Source: Ruminococcus sp. (GTDB lineage: Bacteria > Bacillota > Clostridia > Oscillospirales > Ruminococcaceae). Taken from it: 64,000 nucleotides of DNA. A model generated the notes under the pieces. The model was not told where the DNA came from. It made no database searches and saw only the letters and a program-made list of their open reading frames with translations. Shown here in pieces: positions 26,967 to 36,170 of this stretch. The DNA lies in contig NZ_DXUU01000004.1 in NCBI RefSeq assembly GCF_019417665.1, positions 6,054 to 70,053 of the forward strand, given 5' to 3'. Positions within the stretch are counted from its first letter, which is position 1, and each line of letters opens with the position of its first letter. Both the position numbers and the translations under genes were made by a program.

Positions 26967-27434
26967 TCAGACTTTTTTTGGCTGCGTCTGACCATTCTGA
27001 TACACTGTTCTTTGCAGGAATGCCTGGATCTCTGCTGCATCAGACTTGCTCAAAAATGCAAGAAAAACTGTACCGCCGTATGCATGCAGAGGAATGAAAT
27101 TCATGCCGGTCTTGTGGGAACCTGGTATCCGAAAGATGCTGCTGAACTGGAGCGCCTGGGTGCGCATGGTCTGTTCCTGAATGAAGAAAATGCCGCAGCG
27201 TTTGGTGATATGGGTGTCAGAGACCGTATAGGAAACGGTGCAGAACCACATGGGCAGAAGCAGCGTGGAAAGCAGTATCGCTGCTGCCGCAAAAATAATT
27301 GTCAGTGTCCAGAGCATCCAATGGGGCAGAAAAGCAAGAAAATACCACACCAGAATGATCAGAACAACGGCAAGAATGGGTGTTGCAATTTGTAATGTAT
27401 ACTGCGCATGGCGATCGGCATTGTACTGTTTCAT
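26967..27434 (-). CDS. YdbS-like PH-domain membrane protein
   Basis: This encodes 155 residues with two membrane segments (about 16-36 and 42-62) and one bPH_2 domain (SYTVSDTHITKRCGIFF to GTVFLAFLSKSDAAEIQAF; key parts THITKRCG and FLSKSDA). AGGAGGAACGC precedes ATG 27434. It is the first gene of the YdbS/YdbT-like pair and follows a good promoter. Confidence 0.83.
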   Translation of the reverse strand: MKQYNADRHAQYTLQIATPILAVVLIILVWYFLAFLPHWMLWTLTIIFAAAAILLSTLLLPMWFCTVSYTVSDTHITKRCGIFFIQEQTMRTQALQFSSIFRIPGSHKTGMNFIPLHAYGGTVFLAFLSKSDAAEIQAFLQRTVYQNGQTQPKKV

Positions 27435-27490
27435 GCGTTCCTCCTGAGGGCATACTTTTCTATGTCACTATCATATAATAATATATCAAT

Positions 27491-27519
27491 ATTATACCTT
27501 ATGAATGCGGATACGTCAA
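27491..27519 (-). promoter_or_regulatory. Promoter of the PH-domain pair
   Basis: On the minus strand TTGACG (27514-27519), 17 bases and TATAAT (27491-27496) lie about 57 bases before the YdbS-like start. Confidence 0.8.
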
Positions 27520-27544
27520 GAAAAAATGTGCGAGAATTTTGATT

Positions 27545-27685
27545 GAATGAGGAATGAGGAGTTAGGAATTAGGAATGGCGGTGTTCGCTTCGCTCACAAA
27601 TAAAAAACACTATGGTTTACATTTTTTAATGTATCGCCGTAGGCGATACCATCATTCTTCATTCCTAACACCTCATTCCTAATTT
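27545..27685. repeat. Full copy of the ATGAGGAATGGCGG repeat
   Basis: An element of about 140 bases has loosely inverted ends: GAATGAGGAATGAGGAGTTA at the left and TAACACCTCATTCCTAATTT at the right. The middle has CGGTGTTCGCTTCGCTCAC and the perfect hairpin GTATCGCC-GTA-GGCGATAC (27631-27649). Fragments of it lie at 13987-14028, 44726-44748 and 48667-48718. It fills most of the gap between the PH-domain promoter and the symporter gene and codes for nothing visible. Confidence 0.75.
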
Positions 27686-27703
27686 TAAAACGGGGAGATT
27701 GTT

Positions 27704-29068
27704 ATGCTGGAACGAATTGCATCTATGGTCTGGGGGACGGGTCTGTTGGTACTTTTGCTGGGGACAGGACTGTGGCTGAGTCTGCGCAGCCACTTTTTTC
27801 AACTGCGCAGCTGGAAAACCATTCTTCACGAAACGTTCGGCGGTCTGCGCCGGGGTTCTGGCGAGACAAAAGACGGCACGCCTGCCTTGACGCAGTTCCA
27901 GACTTTTTCCGCAGCATTGGCGGCGGCGATGGGTACGGGGAATGTCATTGGCGTGGCAACTGCCCTATGCATCGGCGGCCCGGGAGCAATTTTCTGGATG
28001 TGGATCTCGGCTCTGCTGGGCATGATGCTGACTTATACGGAAAATGTATTGGCAATGCGCTATGCCCGTGAATTGCCGGATGGTACTCGTGTGGGCGGCC
28101 CTATGGCGTATCTGCGCTATGGTCTGGGCAGCCGGACGCTGGCGGCGCTGTATGCAGTTTTTTGTATCGCTGCATCTTTGGGGATGGGCAATATGACCCA
28201 AAGCAGTGCCATTTCTGCGTTGGCAGAGGAGGCATTTTCTGTGCCGCCTCTTGCAGTGGGGATTATTGTAGCGGTTTTGCTGGGCTGTATTTTGCTTCGT
28301 GGGGTGCGAGGTGTGGGCAGCGTGATTCAGTGGCTCATGCCTTTGCTGTCAGCGGCGTATATGCTGTCTGCACTGGCAGTGATCGTTTTGCATGGAGAGG
28401 CTTTGCCCCAGGCATTTCAGTCGATATTTCGGGGCGCATTTGGGCTTGATGCAGTGGGCGGTGGCATTTCTGGTGCATTGCTTCGGGAGGCAGTGCGGAC
28501 GGGTCTGCGCCATGGGGTATTTTCTAACGAAGCCGGTCTGGGAAGCAGCGCTCTGGTTCATGCTGGGGGATGCTCACGGGATGCGTCTCTTCAAGGCATG
28601 TGGAGCATGGTAGAGGTAGCACTGGATACCCTGGTATGCTGTACACTGACAGCTCTGGCAGTGCTTACCAGCGGTGCTATGGAACAGGCAGAGGATGCCG
28701 GAGGAATGATTACAGCAGCATTTTCCGGCATCTTCGGCGGTGCTTCGCCTCAAATCATGGCAATTATGACAGCACTTTTTGCCTTCTGTACCCTTATCGG
28801 CTGGTGCTGCTGCGGGGAACAGGCAGTACACTATCTCTGGGGCACACGGGGACTTCAGCCCTATCGCATTTTATTCTGTCTGGCTGCCGGTGTCGGCGCT
28901 GTAGTCTCTCTGGGGGCAGTGTGGGCTGTCTCAGATATTGCCAATGGACTCATGGCGATTCCCAATCTTCTGGGGCTTCTTTTGCTGTCGGGAAAGGGAA
29001 CGCCGCATTGTGCCGAAAAAAAGAAGGTTTCTGGCGGTTTTGTAGAAATTCCGGAGTGTGAGTCGTGA
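27704..29068 (+). CDS. Sodium:alanine symporter (AgcS/AlsT family)
   Basis: This 454-residue protein with about eleven membrane segments imports alanine or a similar small amino acid together with sodium. The family signature region is clear: TAMGTGN-like AAMGTGNVIGVATAL, GPGAIFWMWISALLGM, GVFSNEAGLGSSALVHAG and TVLIGWCCCGEQAVHYL (as LIGWCCCGEQA). GGGGAG precedes ATG 27704. It stands alone, just downstream of a repeat element, and no independent promoter is obvious. Confidence 0.93.
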   Translation: MLERIASMVWGTGLLVLLLGTGLWLSLRSHFFQLRSWKTILHETFGGLRRGSGETKDGTPALTQFQTFSAALAAAMGTGNVIGVATALCIGGPGAIFWMWISALLGMMLTYTENVLAMRYARELPDGTRVGGPMAYLRYGLGSRTLAALYAVFCIAASLGMGNMTQSSAISALAEEAFSVPPLAVGIIVAVLLGCILLRGVRGVGSVIQWLMPLLSAAYMLSALAVIVLHGEALPQAFQSIFRGAFGLDAVGGGISGALLREAVRTGLRHGVFSNEAGLGSSALVHAGGCSRDASLQGMWSMVEVALDTLVCCTLTALAVLTSGAMEQAEDAGGMITAAFSGIFGGASPQIMAIMTALFAFCTLIGWCCCGEQAVHYLWGTRGLQPYRILFCLAAGVGAVVSLGAVWAVSDIANGLMAIPNLLGLLLLSGKGTPHCAEKKKVSGGFVEIPECES

Positions 29069-29104
29069 ATAATTGTCCAAAAAGCAAATTTTTCTCAAAT
29101 TCCA

Positions 29105-29133
29105 TTGACATTGAATTCAGGAAATCGTATAAT
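29105..29133 (+). promoter_or_regulatory. Perfect sigma-A promoter far upstream of rnj
   Basis: TTGACA (29105-29110), a 17-base spacer and TATAAT (29128-29133) match the consensus at every position. The nearest credible start codon on this strand is 632 bases downstream. Confidence 0.85.
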
Positions 29134-29322
29134 AAAACTATGTATTGCTGTACGTGAAAGTGGAATTGCAGAAACAGAACGCATTTTTATAGGGCGAAGA
29201 TTGTTTCTGCATCGGAATTTATTGTATGAGAATGCTGCCTGCTGTGCGGACGTTTTATTGCCGGTAGGCCGTATTTTATATTTTATACATACGGGAATGC
29301 TGTATTCTTGCGTGATACAGTA

Positions 29323-29485
29323 AGAGTCTGTTCAGTATCTGGGCGTGCGCAGATTGCACAGTCAGATTTTTTGGGAGATGAAGTGAAAAACGGAGGAAAT
29401 CCTTTGTGGATTTCCGAGTATTTTCGCAAAATCCCCCAGAAAAGATGCAAGCAAGATGCGTGCGAAAAGATGCTGAACAGGCTCT
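29323..29485. repeat. Hairpin element, copy B, in the rnj leader
   Basis: This 163-base element is bounded by inverted repeats AGAGTCTGTTCAGTATCT and the complement of AGATGCTGAACAGGCTCT (two mismatches in 18). Its core 29356-29453 folds with an apical stem GGAAATCC-TTTGT-GGATTTCC, an internal loop ACGGA/GAGTA, an A/T stem and a lower stem TTGGGAGAT/ATCCCCCAG. Compared with copy A the loop and internal loop are nearly unchanged while stem pairs change in a compensated way. The element reads in the direction of rnj transcription. Confidence 0.8.
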
Positions 29486-29764
29486 AAGAACCGGTGAAAT
29501 CCAGGGCGATGTGTACAGGATGTGCTGTGTACAATGGCTGTCCCCGAAGAGAATGGAACGATGCAAATTCGGTGTGAACGACCGGAAAACAGGGACTGCT
29601 GCACGAAAAAGCACGGAATTGCAGAACGATCAAACAATGCACGAACCTTGTTAAAAAGAGAATACGGATCTTTTGGGAAAGCGATAGAAAGAACTTTGGA
29701 GATCTGTAGGAATACTGCAAATTGACACTGCCATCGCCAATTGGAAGAAAGCGAGGATATTTGA

Positions 29765-31606
29765 TTGGCTACAGAAAAGGAACAGGTACGTGAACCACGC
29801 AACGGTTCACAGACAAGAAAGAGAAATTATGGTGCAAGACTGCGTCAGCAGAGCGGTGAACGGAAAAACGCCGGCGGATACCGCAGCAATGGCAGCCGTG
29901 GCGGTGCAGCACAGCAGACAAAAACACCAAAACGGGAACAGCAGAAGCGTACACCGGTACGGATCATACCTTTAGGCGGTCTGAATGAGATCGGAAAGAA
30001 TATGACTGTGTTCGAGTGCAGCAATGACATGTTCATTCTAGACTGCGGATTGGCATTCCCGGATATGGACATGCCGGGTGTCGATATTGTCATTCCGGAT
30101 TTCACCTATGTGGAGGGAAACAAGGACCGTGTGCGTGGTATTGTCATTACCCATGGTCATGAGGATCATATCGGCGGTCTGGCATATCTTCTGAAAAAAA
30201 TGAATGTGCCCATTTACGGCACCCGCATGACCCTGGGGCTCATCCGGGGCAAGCTGGAGGAACATGGTCTCCTCAAGCAGGCGAAGCTCATTGAAGTTGA
30301 ACCACGGAAAACTGTAAAAATGGGCTGTATGGCAGTGGAATTCATCAAGGTGAACCACTCTATCCCCGGCGCAGTGGGTATGGCGATCCATACCCCGGCA
30401 GGCATTATTGTGCATACCGGTGACTTCAAGGTGGACTTTTCACCGATTGACGATGAAATCATTGATCTGGCACGTTTCGGCGAGTTGGGCAGCCGCGGCG
30501 TTCTGGCACTTATGGCAGATTCTACTAATGCAGAACGGACAGGGTTTACTTGCTCTGAGCGCACCGTAGGCGGCTCCTTTGAGAAATTGTTCAAACGTGC
30601 TGAGGGACGGCGTATCATCATTGCGACATTTTCATCTAATGTGCATCGTGTACAGCAGATTATTGACCAGGCAGAGCACTACGGCAGAAAGGTTGCCGTA
30701 TTCGGGCGCAGCATGATCCATGTCATTGAAACAGCTACAGAACTGGGCTATTTGACGGTACCCAAGGGTATGATCATTGACATTGACGAAATGAGCCGTT
30801 ATCCTGACGAGAAGATTGTTCTTGTGACAACAGGAAGCCAGGGTGAGCCGCTTTCGGCACTGACACGGATGGCCATGAACAGCCACAAAAAGGTGTCCAT
30901 TACGCCCAATGACTTTATTATTATTTCGGCAAAACCCATTCCGGGCAACGAAAAATATGTGACTCGTGTGGTCAACGAATTGATGAAATCTGGGGCAGAG
31001 GTGATCTATGAGTCTATGTACGAGGTGCATGTCTCCGGTCACGCCTGTCAGGAAGAACTGAAACTCATTCAGGCACTGACAAAGCCCAAGTTCTTCATCC
31101 CGGTGCACGGTGAATATAAGCATCTGGTGAAACATGCGGAAATTGCGAAATCTATGGGAATGCCGGAAGAGCGCATCCTGATCTCCAGTATTGGTGATGT
31201 GATCGAAACAGACGGTCAGACCATGCGTGTGGTATCTCAGGTGCCCGCAGGTCGTGTTATGGTAGACGGTCTGGGTGTAGGTGACGTTGGCTCTATCGTA
31301 CTTCGTGATAGAAAGCATCTGGCGCAGGATGGTCTGATCATTGTGGTGATCGGCATTGAGCGCATGTCGAATACGCTGGTTGCCGGCCCGGATATTATCT
31401 CCCGCGGATTTGTCTATGTCCGGGAATCGGAAGAGCTTATGGACGAGGCACGCCGTGTGATGGTAAAGGTGCTGGACGGATGCAGCGCCCACGATCTGAA
31501 GGAGTGGGGCACGCTGAAAACCAAGCTGCGTGACGTTCTGTCTGACTTTATCTATGAAAAGACCAAGCGCCGTCCCATGATTCTACCCATTATTATGGAA
31601 GTATAA
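29765..31606 (+). CDS. rnj: Ribonuclease J
   Basis: RNase J is a zinc-dependent 5'-3' exonuclease and endonuclease that processes and degrades mRNA. The 613-residue protein starts with TTG at 29765 behind GCGAGGA. The metallo-beta-lactamase motif HGHEDHIGG starts at residue 130, followed by later motifs NHSIPGAVG, HTGDFKVDF and the beta-CASP region (FSSNVHRVQQ, VTTGSQGEP, VSGHACQEE). Before the catalytic domain lies a basic Arg/Gln/Gly-rich extension of about 64 residues (GGYRSNGSRGG), which explains the extra length and could bind RNA. It is followed by gdpP 24 bases later. Confidence 0.95.
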   Translation: MATEKEQVREPRNGSQTRKRNYGARLRQQSGERKNAGGYRSNGSRGGAAQQTKTPKREQQKRTPVRIIPLGGLNEIGKNMTVFECSNDMFILDCGLAFPDMDMPGVDIVIPDFTYVEGNKDRVRGIVITHGHEDHIGGLAYLLKKMNVPIYGTRMTLGLIRGKLEEHGLLKQAKLIEVEPRKTVKMGCMAVEFIKVNHSIPGAVGMAIHTPAGIIVHTGDFKVDFSPIDDEIIDLARFGELGSRGVLALMADSTNAERTGFTCSERTVGGSFEKLFKRAEGRRIIIATFSSNVHRVQQIIDQAEHYGRKVAVFGRSMIHVIETATELGYLTVPKGMIIDIDEMSRYPDEKIVLVTTGSQGEPLSALTRMAMNSHKKVSITPNDFIIISAKPIPGNEKYVTRVVNELMKSGAEVIYESMYEVHVSGHACQEELKLIQALTKPKFFIPVHGEYKHLVKHAEIAKSMGMPEERILISSIGDVIETDGQTMRVVSQVPAGRVMVDGLGVGDVGSIVLRDRKHLAQDGLIIVVIGIERMSNTLVAGPDIISRGFVYVRESEELMDEARRVMVKVLDGCSAHDLKEWGTLKTKLRDVLSDFIYEKTKRRPMILPIIMEV

Positions 31607-31630
31607 CAGAAAATCCGAGGAGAATGCAGC

Positions 31631-33598
31631 ATGAAACGAAAATATGGGGTAATCATCGCCACAGGGATCTTGTGGTTCATCAGCGTTCTGGTACCGCTGT
31701 TTTTGGCGGTGCTCAGGCGGATGCCCCAGCGGTGGCTGGCGACACAGTTCCTGGTGATTTTGCTGCTCAGTATTGTACTTTGTGCAGAGTGGTTCTGGCT
31801 GCGCCGTGCAGAACGGCAGCAGACCACAGCTGTCCGCGGAGAGATCGAAGGAGCTGGTATGGCAGCGCTTCAGAGCTTGGGTGTGCCAGTGATCCTGACA
31901 TCCCACAGTGGAGAAATTGTCTGGTGTAACGATATGTTCCGTAGTCGTTTTGTGCCCAATCGTTCTGTTCTGGGACGATCGGTGCAGGATGTGATCCATC
32001 TGAATCTAGCTGCGTTGGGACAGAATCGGGATCTGCTTATGGAGCACAACGGCTTGAGCTATCGGGTGCACGCTGTTCCCAGTGTGCAGAATCAGCAGGA
32101 ATTCATTGCTGTGCAGTTCTTGGAAATCACCGATATTTTGCGGCTGCAAAATGAAAATACCAATTCCAGACCTTGTGTCATGCTGCTGGTCATCGATAGC
32201 TATGACGATTTGCTGCAATACGCTAAGGAAAGTGAAAAAGCGCAGGTTTCTGCTGAGGTGGAGCGTGTGCTGGAAAACTTTATGCAGGGTACAGATGGCG
32301 TGATCCGCAAGGTGGAGAACGATCTGTTCTATGCGGTCATGGAGTCCCGGCATCTGCATGAGATCATGAACAACCGCTTTCATGTGTTGGACGAGGCACG
32401 GCAGATCCGGGTCAATGATCGGATGCATATTACTTTTTCCATTGGTGTAGGAGACGGTGCAGCTTCGCTGGCAGAGAGTGAAAAGTTTGCCCGGCAGTCT
32501 CTGGATATGGCACTGGGACGCGGCGGCGATCAGGCGGCAGTCAAGACGGAAAATGGGTTCTGTTTCTTCGGCGGCGCTTCTAAGGGCGTGGAGAAGAAGT
32601 CCAAGACCAAGATTCGTTCCATTGCCCTGGCGCTTCAGGAACTCATAGAGAATTCCGATCAGGTATTTCTCATGGGACACCGTTTCGGTGATCTGGACTC
32701 CATTGGTTCGGCGTGCGGACTTGCCGGTGCAGTGTGGCTTATGCAGAAGCCGGCGTATGTGGTAGTACACCAGCAGAGTTGCCTTGCCACTCAGCTGATT
32801 CAGCGGATGAAGCAGTGCAGCGACAGCCCCTGTTTCATCGAACCCATGGATGCCCTGGCGCAGGTGACAGAGAACAGTCTGCTCATTGTGGTGGATACCC
32901 ACAACAAGGATATTCTGGAAAGTCTGGACTTGTACCATGCGGCACGGTATGTGGTGGTTATTGACCATCACCGAAAAAACGTCAATTTCATCGAAAATGC
33001 GGTGATTTTTCACCACGAACCCTACGCTTCATCGGCGTCGGAGATGGTGACGGAGATCATACAGTATTTCCGTCTCGATACGGAGATATCGGCGGCATAT
33101 GCCGATGCGCTTCTGGCAGGCATTATGCTGGATACAAAAAATTTCGTCATGCGCACTGGTGTGCGTACTTTTGAAGCGGCGGCATATTTGCGGAAGATCG
33201 GTGCAGATACCATTCAGGTAAAAACGCTGTTTTCCAATACCATTTCCGCCTATTCCATGCGGTCGCAGATTGTTTCCCATGCAGAATTGTACCGCAACAA
33301 CGCCATTTCCGTAGTGAAAATGCAGGGGCAGGACATGCGTGTGATTGCTTCTCAGGCGGCAGACGAACTGCTGAGCATTCAGGGGGTGGAGGCATCCTTT
33401 GTGCTGTATCTGGAGGAACACGGCGTGAGTATTTCTGCACGCTCTATGGGAAATGTCAATGTCCAGGTGATCATGGAACAGCTGGGCGGCGGTGGTCACC
33501 AGACTATGGCTGCGGCACAGCTGCCGAAGTGTACCATTCAGGAGGCAAAGGAACAGCTGCTGCTGATCCTGGAGGCGCAGGAAATGCAGAAAAATTAG
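31631..33598 (+). CDS. gdpP: GdpP, cyclic-di-AMP phosphodiesterase
   Basis: This 655-residue membrane-bound enzyme hydrolyses c-di-AMP and so influences wall stress, potassium balance and beta-lactam tolerance. Two N-terminal membrane segments (about 7-50) are followed by a PAS-like region, a degenerate GGDEF domain, and the catalytic DHH-DHHA1 part: [12 protein letters not shown] at 349-360, DHH at 445-447 and [10 protein letters not shown] near the C-terminus. Domain order and length are normal. It lies between rnj and rplI, the usual gdpP-rplI-dnaB neighbourhood of Firmicutes. Confidence 0.95.
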   Translation: MKRKYGVIIATGILWFISVLVPLFLAVLRRMPQRWLATQFLVILLLSIVLCAEWFWLRRAERQQTTAVRGEIEGAGMAALQSLGVPVILTSHSGEIVWCNDMFRSRFVPNRSVLGRSVQDVIHLNLAALGQNRDLLMEHNGLSYRVHAVPSVQNQQEFIAVQFLEITDILRLQNENTNSRPCVMLLVIDSYDDLLQYAKESEKAQVSAEVERVLENFMQGTDGVIRKVENDLFYAVMESRHLHEIMNNRFHVLDEARQIRVNDRMHITFSIGVGDGAASLAESEKFARQSLDMALGRGGDQAAVKTENGFCFFGGASKGVEKKSKTKIRSIALALQELIENSDQVFLMGHRFGDLDSIGSACGLAGAVWLMQKPAYVVVHQQSCLATQLIQRMKQCSDSPCFIEPMDALAQVTENSLLIVVDTHNKDILESLDLYHAARYVVVIDHHRKNVNFIENAVIFHHEPYASSASEMVTEIIQYFRLDTEISAAYADALLAGIMLDTKNFVMRTGVRTFEAAAYLRKIGADTIQVKTLFSNTISAYSMRSQIVSHAELYRNNAISVVKMQGQDMRVIASQAADELLSIQGVEASFVLYLEEHGVSISARSMGNVNVQVIMEQLGGGGHQTMAAAQLPKCTIQEAKEQLLLILEAQEMQKN

Positions 33599-33638
33599 GG
33601 ATGCTAAATTCTCGTTTTATATAGAAAGGATGATCACA

Positions 33639-34085
33639 ATGAAGGTTATTTTTACACAGGATGTGAAGGGCTCCGGCAAAAAGGGCGAGGTCAAGAATGT
33701 GTCTGACGGTTATGCACGGAATATGCTGCTGAAGAAAGGACTTGCAGTAGAGGCAACGGCAAAGAATCTGTCAGAACTGGCAGGCAAGCAGTCCTCTGTG
33801 GCACACAAGATCGATGTGGAAAAGCAGAATGCCCAGGAGACAGCGGATAAGCTGAGCGGTAAGACTGTAAAGGCTGTGGCGAAGGCAGGAAATGGCGGCA
33901 GACTGTTTGGTGCAGTGACTGCGGCACAGATCGCTGAGTGCATTGAAGCGCAGTATCAGTGCAAGATCGACAAGAAAAAGATCAGCCTGAAGTCAGATAT
34001 CAAGAATTTCGGCACTTATGAGGCGGAGATTCGTCTGTATGCCGGCATTACGGCAAAGGTGACGGTGGAAGTTGTCGAGGGGTAA
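33639..34085 (+). CDS. rplI: Ribosomal protein bL9
   Basis: bL9 is a large-subunit protein that binds 23S rRNA and helps keep the reading frame. The 148-residue protein starts at ATG 33639 (GAAAGGA upstream) with [18 protein letters not shown] and the signature [13 protein letters not shown]. The C-terminal domain follows a helical connector ([15 protein letters not shown]). It lies 40 bases after gdpP in the expected order. Confidence 0.96.
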   Translation: MKVIFTQDVKGSGKKGEVKNVSDGYARNMLLKKGLAVEATAKNLSELAGKQSSVAHKIDVEKQNAQETADKLSGKTVKAVAKAGNGGRLFGAVTAAQIAECIEAQYQCKIDKKKISLKSDIKNFGTYEAEIRLYAGITAKVTVEVVEG

Positions 34086-34171
34086 GTGATCTCTTGGAAA
34101 TGGATGGAATGCGGGTCGTGGTTGCGTCCCGCATTCATTATTCTATGGATTTGGGGAAAGAGGTTTAGAAT

Positions 34172-34810
34172 ATGGCAGCAACGATAAAACTTGTTATTTA
34201 TGTGATAGTGTTGATTGCAATATTACTTGTGTATCGCCAATATAAAAAAAGACAAAAGAATGCAAAAGCCACGTTGCTTCTGATTTTTTCTGTTAGTGCT
34301 CTAGTTGCTCTTTATTCCTTGCGGTTGGAAAATCTGGTGCTGTCTTATGAATCTCCGCAAAGTGCTTTTTTAAATAGTGGCTGTCATGGTACCATGCAGA
34401 AGATTGTGGATACAGAGGATTCTACATTTATAATCTATAATCAGAGTGGTGGAGAATCATATCTTTTTCTTACAAAGCAAAATGGTAGATGGAAAGTGCC
34501 GTTGAACAGGAAAACGCCGCTTATCGCCGCAGTAAATCCCAATATTTTGGTGTCAGTGTGCAAGGAAGATGATGTTCAAAATTGTTACATTGCATTGACG
34601 GTAATGGATGAGAGAAAAGTGAATGTTTCAGATAACAAAAGCACTGTGTTCGAACAATATAGCGAAAGCATGTATACTCAAAAATATGTAGCCTTTGTGG
34701 AAAATGTGGATGAAACATACTGTATTCAGGTGAACAATTTAGAAATATATCTGAATATACTTATGCCTTCGTTATTTTCTGCTCCGGCAAAAGGAACAAT
34801 TATATCATAA
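34172..34810 (+). CDS. Membrane-anchored protein of unknown function between rplI and dnaB
   Basis: This encodes 212 residues. Two hydrophobic segments lie at about 7-24 and 34-50 with a basic stretch between (RQYKKRQKNAK), and the remaining 160 residues are polar and probably extracellular. Phrases such as YNQSGGESYLFLTKQNGRWKVP suggest a beta-sheet domain. I recognise no family. The gene is visibly more A+T-rich than its neighbours and interrupts the common rplI-dnaB adjacency, which suggests later insertion. AAAGAGG precedes the ATG, so it should be translated with the operon. Confidence 0.7.
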   Translation: MAATIKLVIYVIVLIAILLVYRQYKKRQKNAKATLLLIFSVSALVALYSLRLENLVLSYESPQSAFLNSGCHGTMQKIVDTEDSTFIIYNQSGGESYLFLTKQNGRWKVPLNRKTPLIAAVNPNILVSVCKEDDVQNCYIALTVMDERKVNVSDNKSTVFEQYSESMYTQKYVAFVENVDETYCIQVNNLEIYLNILMPSLFSAPAKGTIIS

Positions 34811-34826
34811 TACAGGAGGTTATGTT

Positions 34827-36170
34827 ATGGCAGAATATATGCCTAACGAAAGTGCAGAACTGCCCTACAGTCTGGAGGCAGAACAAACCATTCTCGGTGC
34901 AATTCTAATTGATTCTGCTGTGCTGCCAGTGGTACTGGAAACCATTCGTTCGGAGTGCTTTTTCAATGAACAGCACCGGACGCTGTTCCAGATCATTATG
35001 CAGATGTTTACATCCGGAGAAAAAGCCGATGTCATTACCGTACTCAATGCTGCCGTAGAACAGGGTGTGTTTGAGACGGCAGCGGAGGGCAGAACTTATC
35101 TGGCGGCACTCATCAATATCGTGCCGTCTACAGCCAATATTGAAAGCTATTGCCACATTGTGGCGGAGAAATATTACATCCGTTGCCTTGCCTTTGCCGC
35201 AAGAGGCATTTTGCAGGATATCCAGTCCGGGGCACAGAATGCCCAGACTCTGATGGATGCTGCGGAACAGCGTATTTTTGACATTCGTCAGGGTAGGGAT
35301 GTCCAGGGTCTGGTGAAGATCGGCGATGCGATCTGCGAAGCGTATGACCGTATCGGTAAGATCTCCGGTCCGGATAAGGAAAAATATTTGGGCGCAAAAA
35401 CTGGCTTCAAATACCTGGACACCGTGACTTCCGGTCTGAATAAGTCTGACCTGATCCTGATCGCTGCCCGTCCGGGTATGGGTAAAACGTCCTTCGCCCT
35501 GAATATTGCCACCAATGTGGCACGGCACAGTGAAAAGGAAGTCGCCGTATTCTCCTTGGAAATGTCCAAGGAACAGCTTGCCACACGTATGCTCTCTACG
35601 GAAGCACTGGTGGATTCCAACAAGCTGCGAAACGGCTTCCTCACTAACGAGGACTGGGTACGCCTTGCCACAAGTGCCGGCGTGCTCAGCGGTCTGCCCA
35701 TGTTCATTGACGATACGGCAAGCGTGACAGTGCAGCAGATCAAGGCAAAGCTTCGCCGGATGAAAAATCTCGGTCTGGTAGTGATTGACTATCTCCAGCT
35801 TATGGGTTCTACCCTGAAAACGGATAATCGTGTGCTGGTCATTTCGGAAATCACCCGTCAGCTGAAAATTATGGCGAAAGAACTGGATATTCCGGTCATT
35901 GTGTTATCGCAGCTTTCCCGTGGCCCAGAGAGCCGTACCGATAAGCGTCCGATGTTGTCCGATCTGCGTGAATCCGGTTCTATCGAACAGGATGCGGATA
36001 TTGTTATGTTTCTCTATCGTGACGCTTATTATAATAAGGACAGTCCTACCCCCAATGTGTCTGAGTGTATCGTGGCAAAAAATCGTCATGGCGAAACCGG
36101 CACTATTCAGCTGGTATGGGATGGTCAGTTCACACGATTCTCCAATGCGGAGATGCGAAATGAAGGCTGA
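34827..36170 (+). CDS. dnaB: Replicative DNA helicase DnaB
   Basis: DnaB is the hexameric helicase that unwinds DNA ahead of the replication fork and recruits primase. The 447-residue protein starts at ATG 34827 after AGGAGG. The N-terminal domain (SLEAEQTILGAIL) is followed by the RecA-like ATPase with Walker A ARPGMGKTS (G219-K220-T221), FSLEMSKEQL, VIDYLQLM and DLRESGSIEQDADI. Length and motifs are ordinary. The end overlaps tilS by 11 bases. Confidence 0.97.
   Translation: MAEYMPNESAELPYSLEAEQTILGAILIDSAVLPVVLETIRSECFFNEQHRTLFQIIMQMFTSGEKADVITVLNAAVEQGVFETAAEGRTYLAALINIVPSTANIESYCHIVAEKYYIRCLAFAARGILQDIQSGAQNAQTLMDAAEQRIFDIRQGRDVQGLVKIGDAICEAYDRIGKISGPDKEKYLGAKTGFKYLDTVTSGLNKSDLILIAARPGMGKTSFALNIATNVARHSEKEVAVFSLEMSKEQLATRMLSTEALVDSNKLRNGFLTNEDWVRLATSAGVLSGLPMFIDDTASVTVQQIKAKLRRMKNLGLVVIDYLQLMGSTLKTDNRVLVISEITRQLKIMAKELDIPVIVLSQLSRGPESRTDKRPMLSDLRESGSIEQDADIVMFLYRDAYYNKDSPTPNVSECIVAKNRHGETGTIQLVWDGQFTRFSNAEMRNEG

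Larger units (their letters stand above)
29069..29764 (+). other. Long gene-free leader region before rnj
   Basis: These 696 bases hold a perfect promoter at 29105-29133, then about 630 bases to the rnj start with no credible coding frame. Within it are GCAGAAACA/TGTTTCTGC (29168-29176 with 29202-29210), CGTAT/ATACG near 29270-29293, and the complete hairpin element 29323-29485. I found no U-tract terminator, so the promoter probably drives rnj through a long structured leader, or produces a separate small RNA by processing. Confidence 0.55.

Noticed and set aside
29134..29322. A 6S RNA candidate just after the perfect promoter
   Set aside because: The length is right, but I could not build the long rod with a central bubble, and the two ends do not pair well. 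It stays as an unexplained leader.
29105..29323. Possible 72-residue protein before rnj
   Set aside because: Its start coincides with the -35 element of the promoter, it has no ribosome site and shows no recognisable features.
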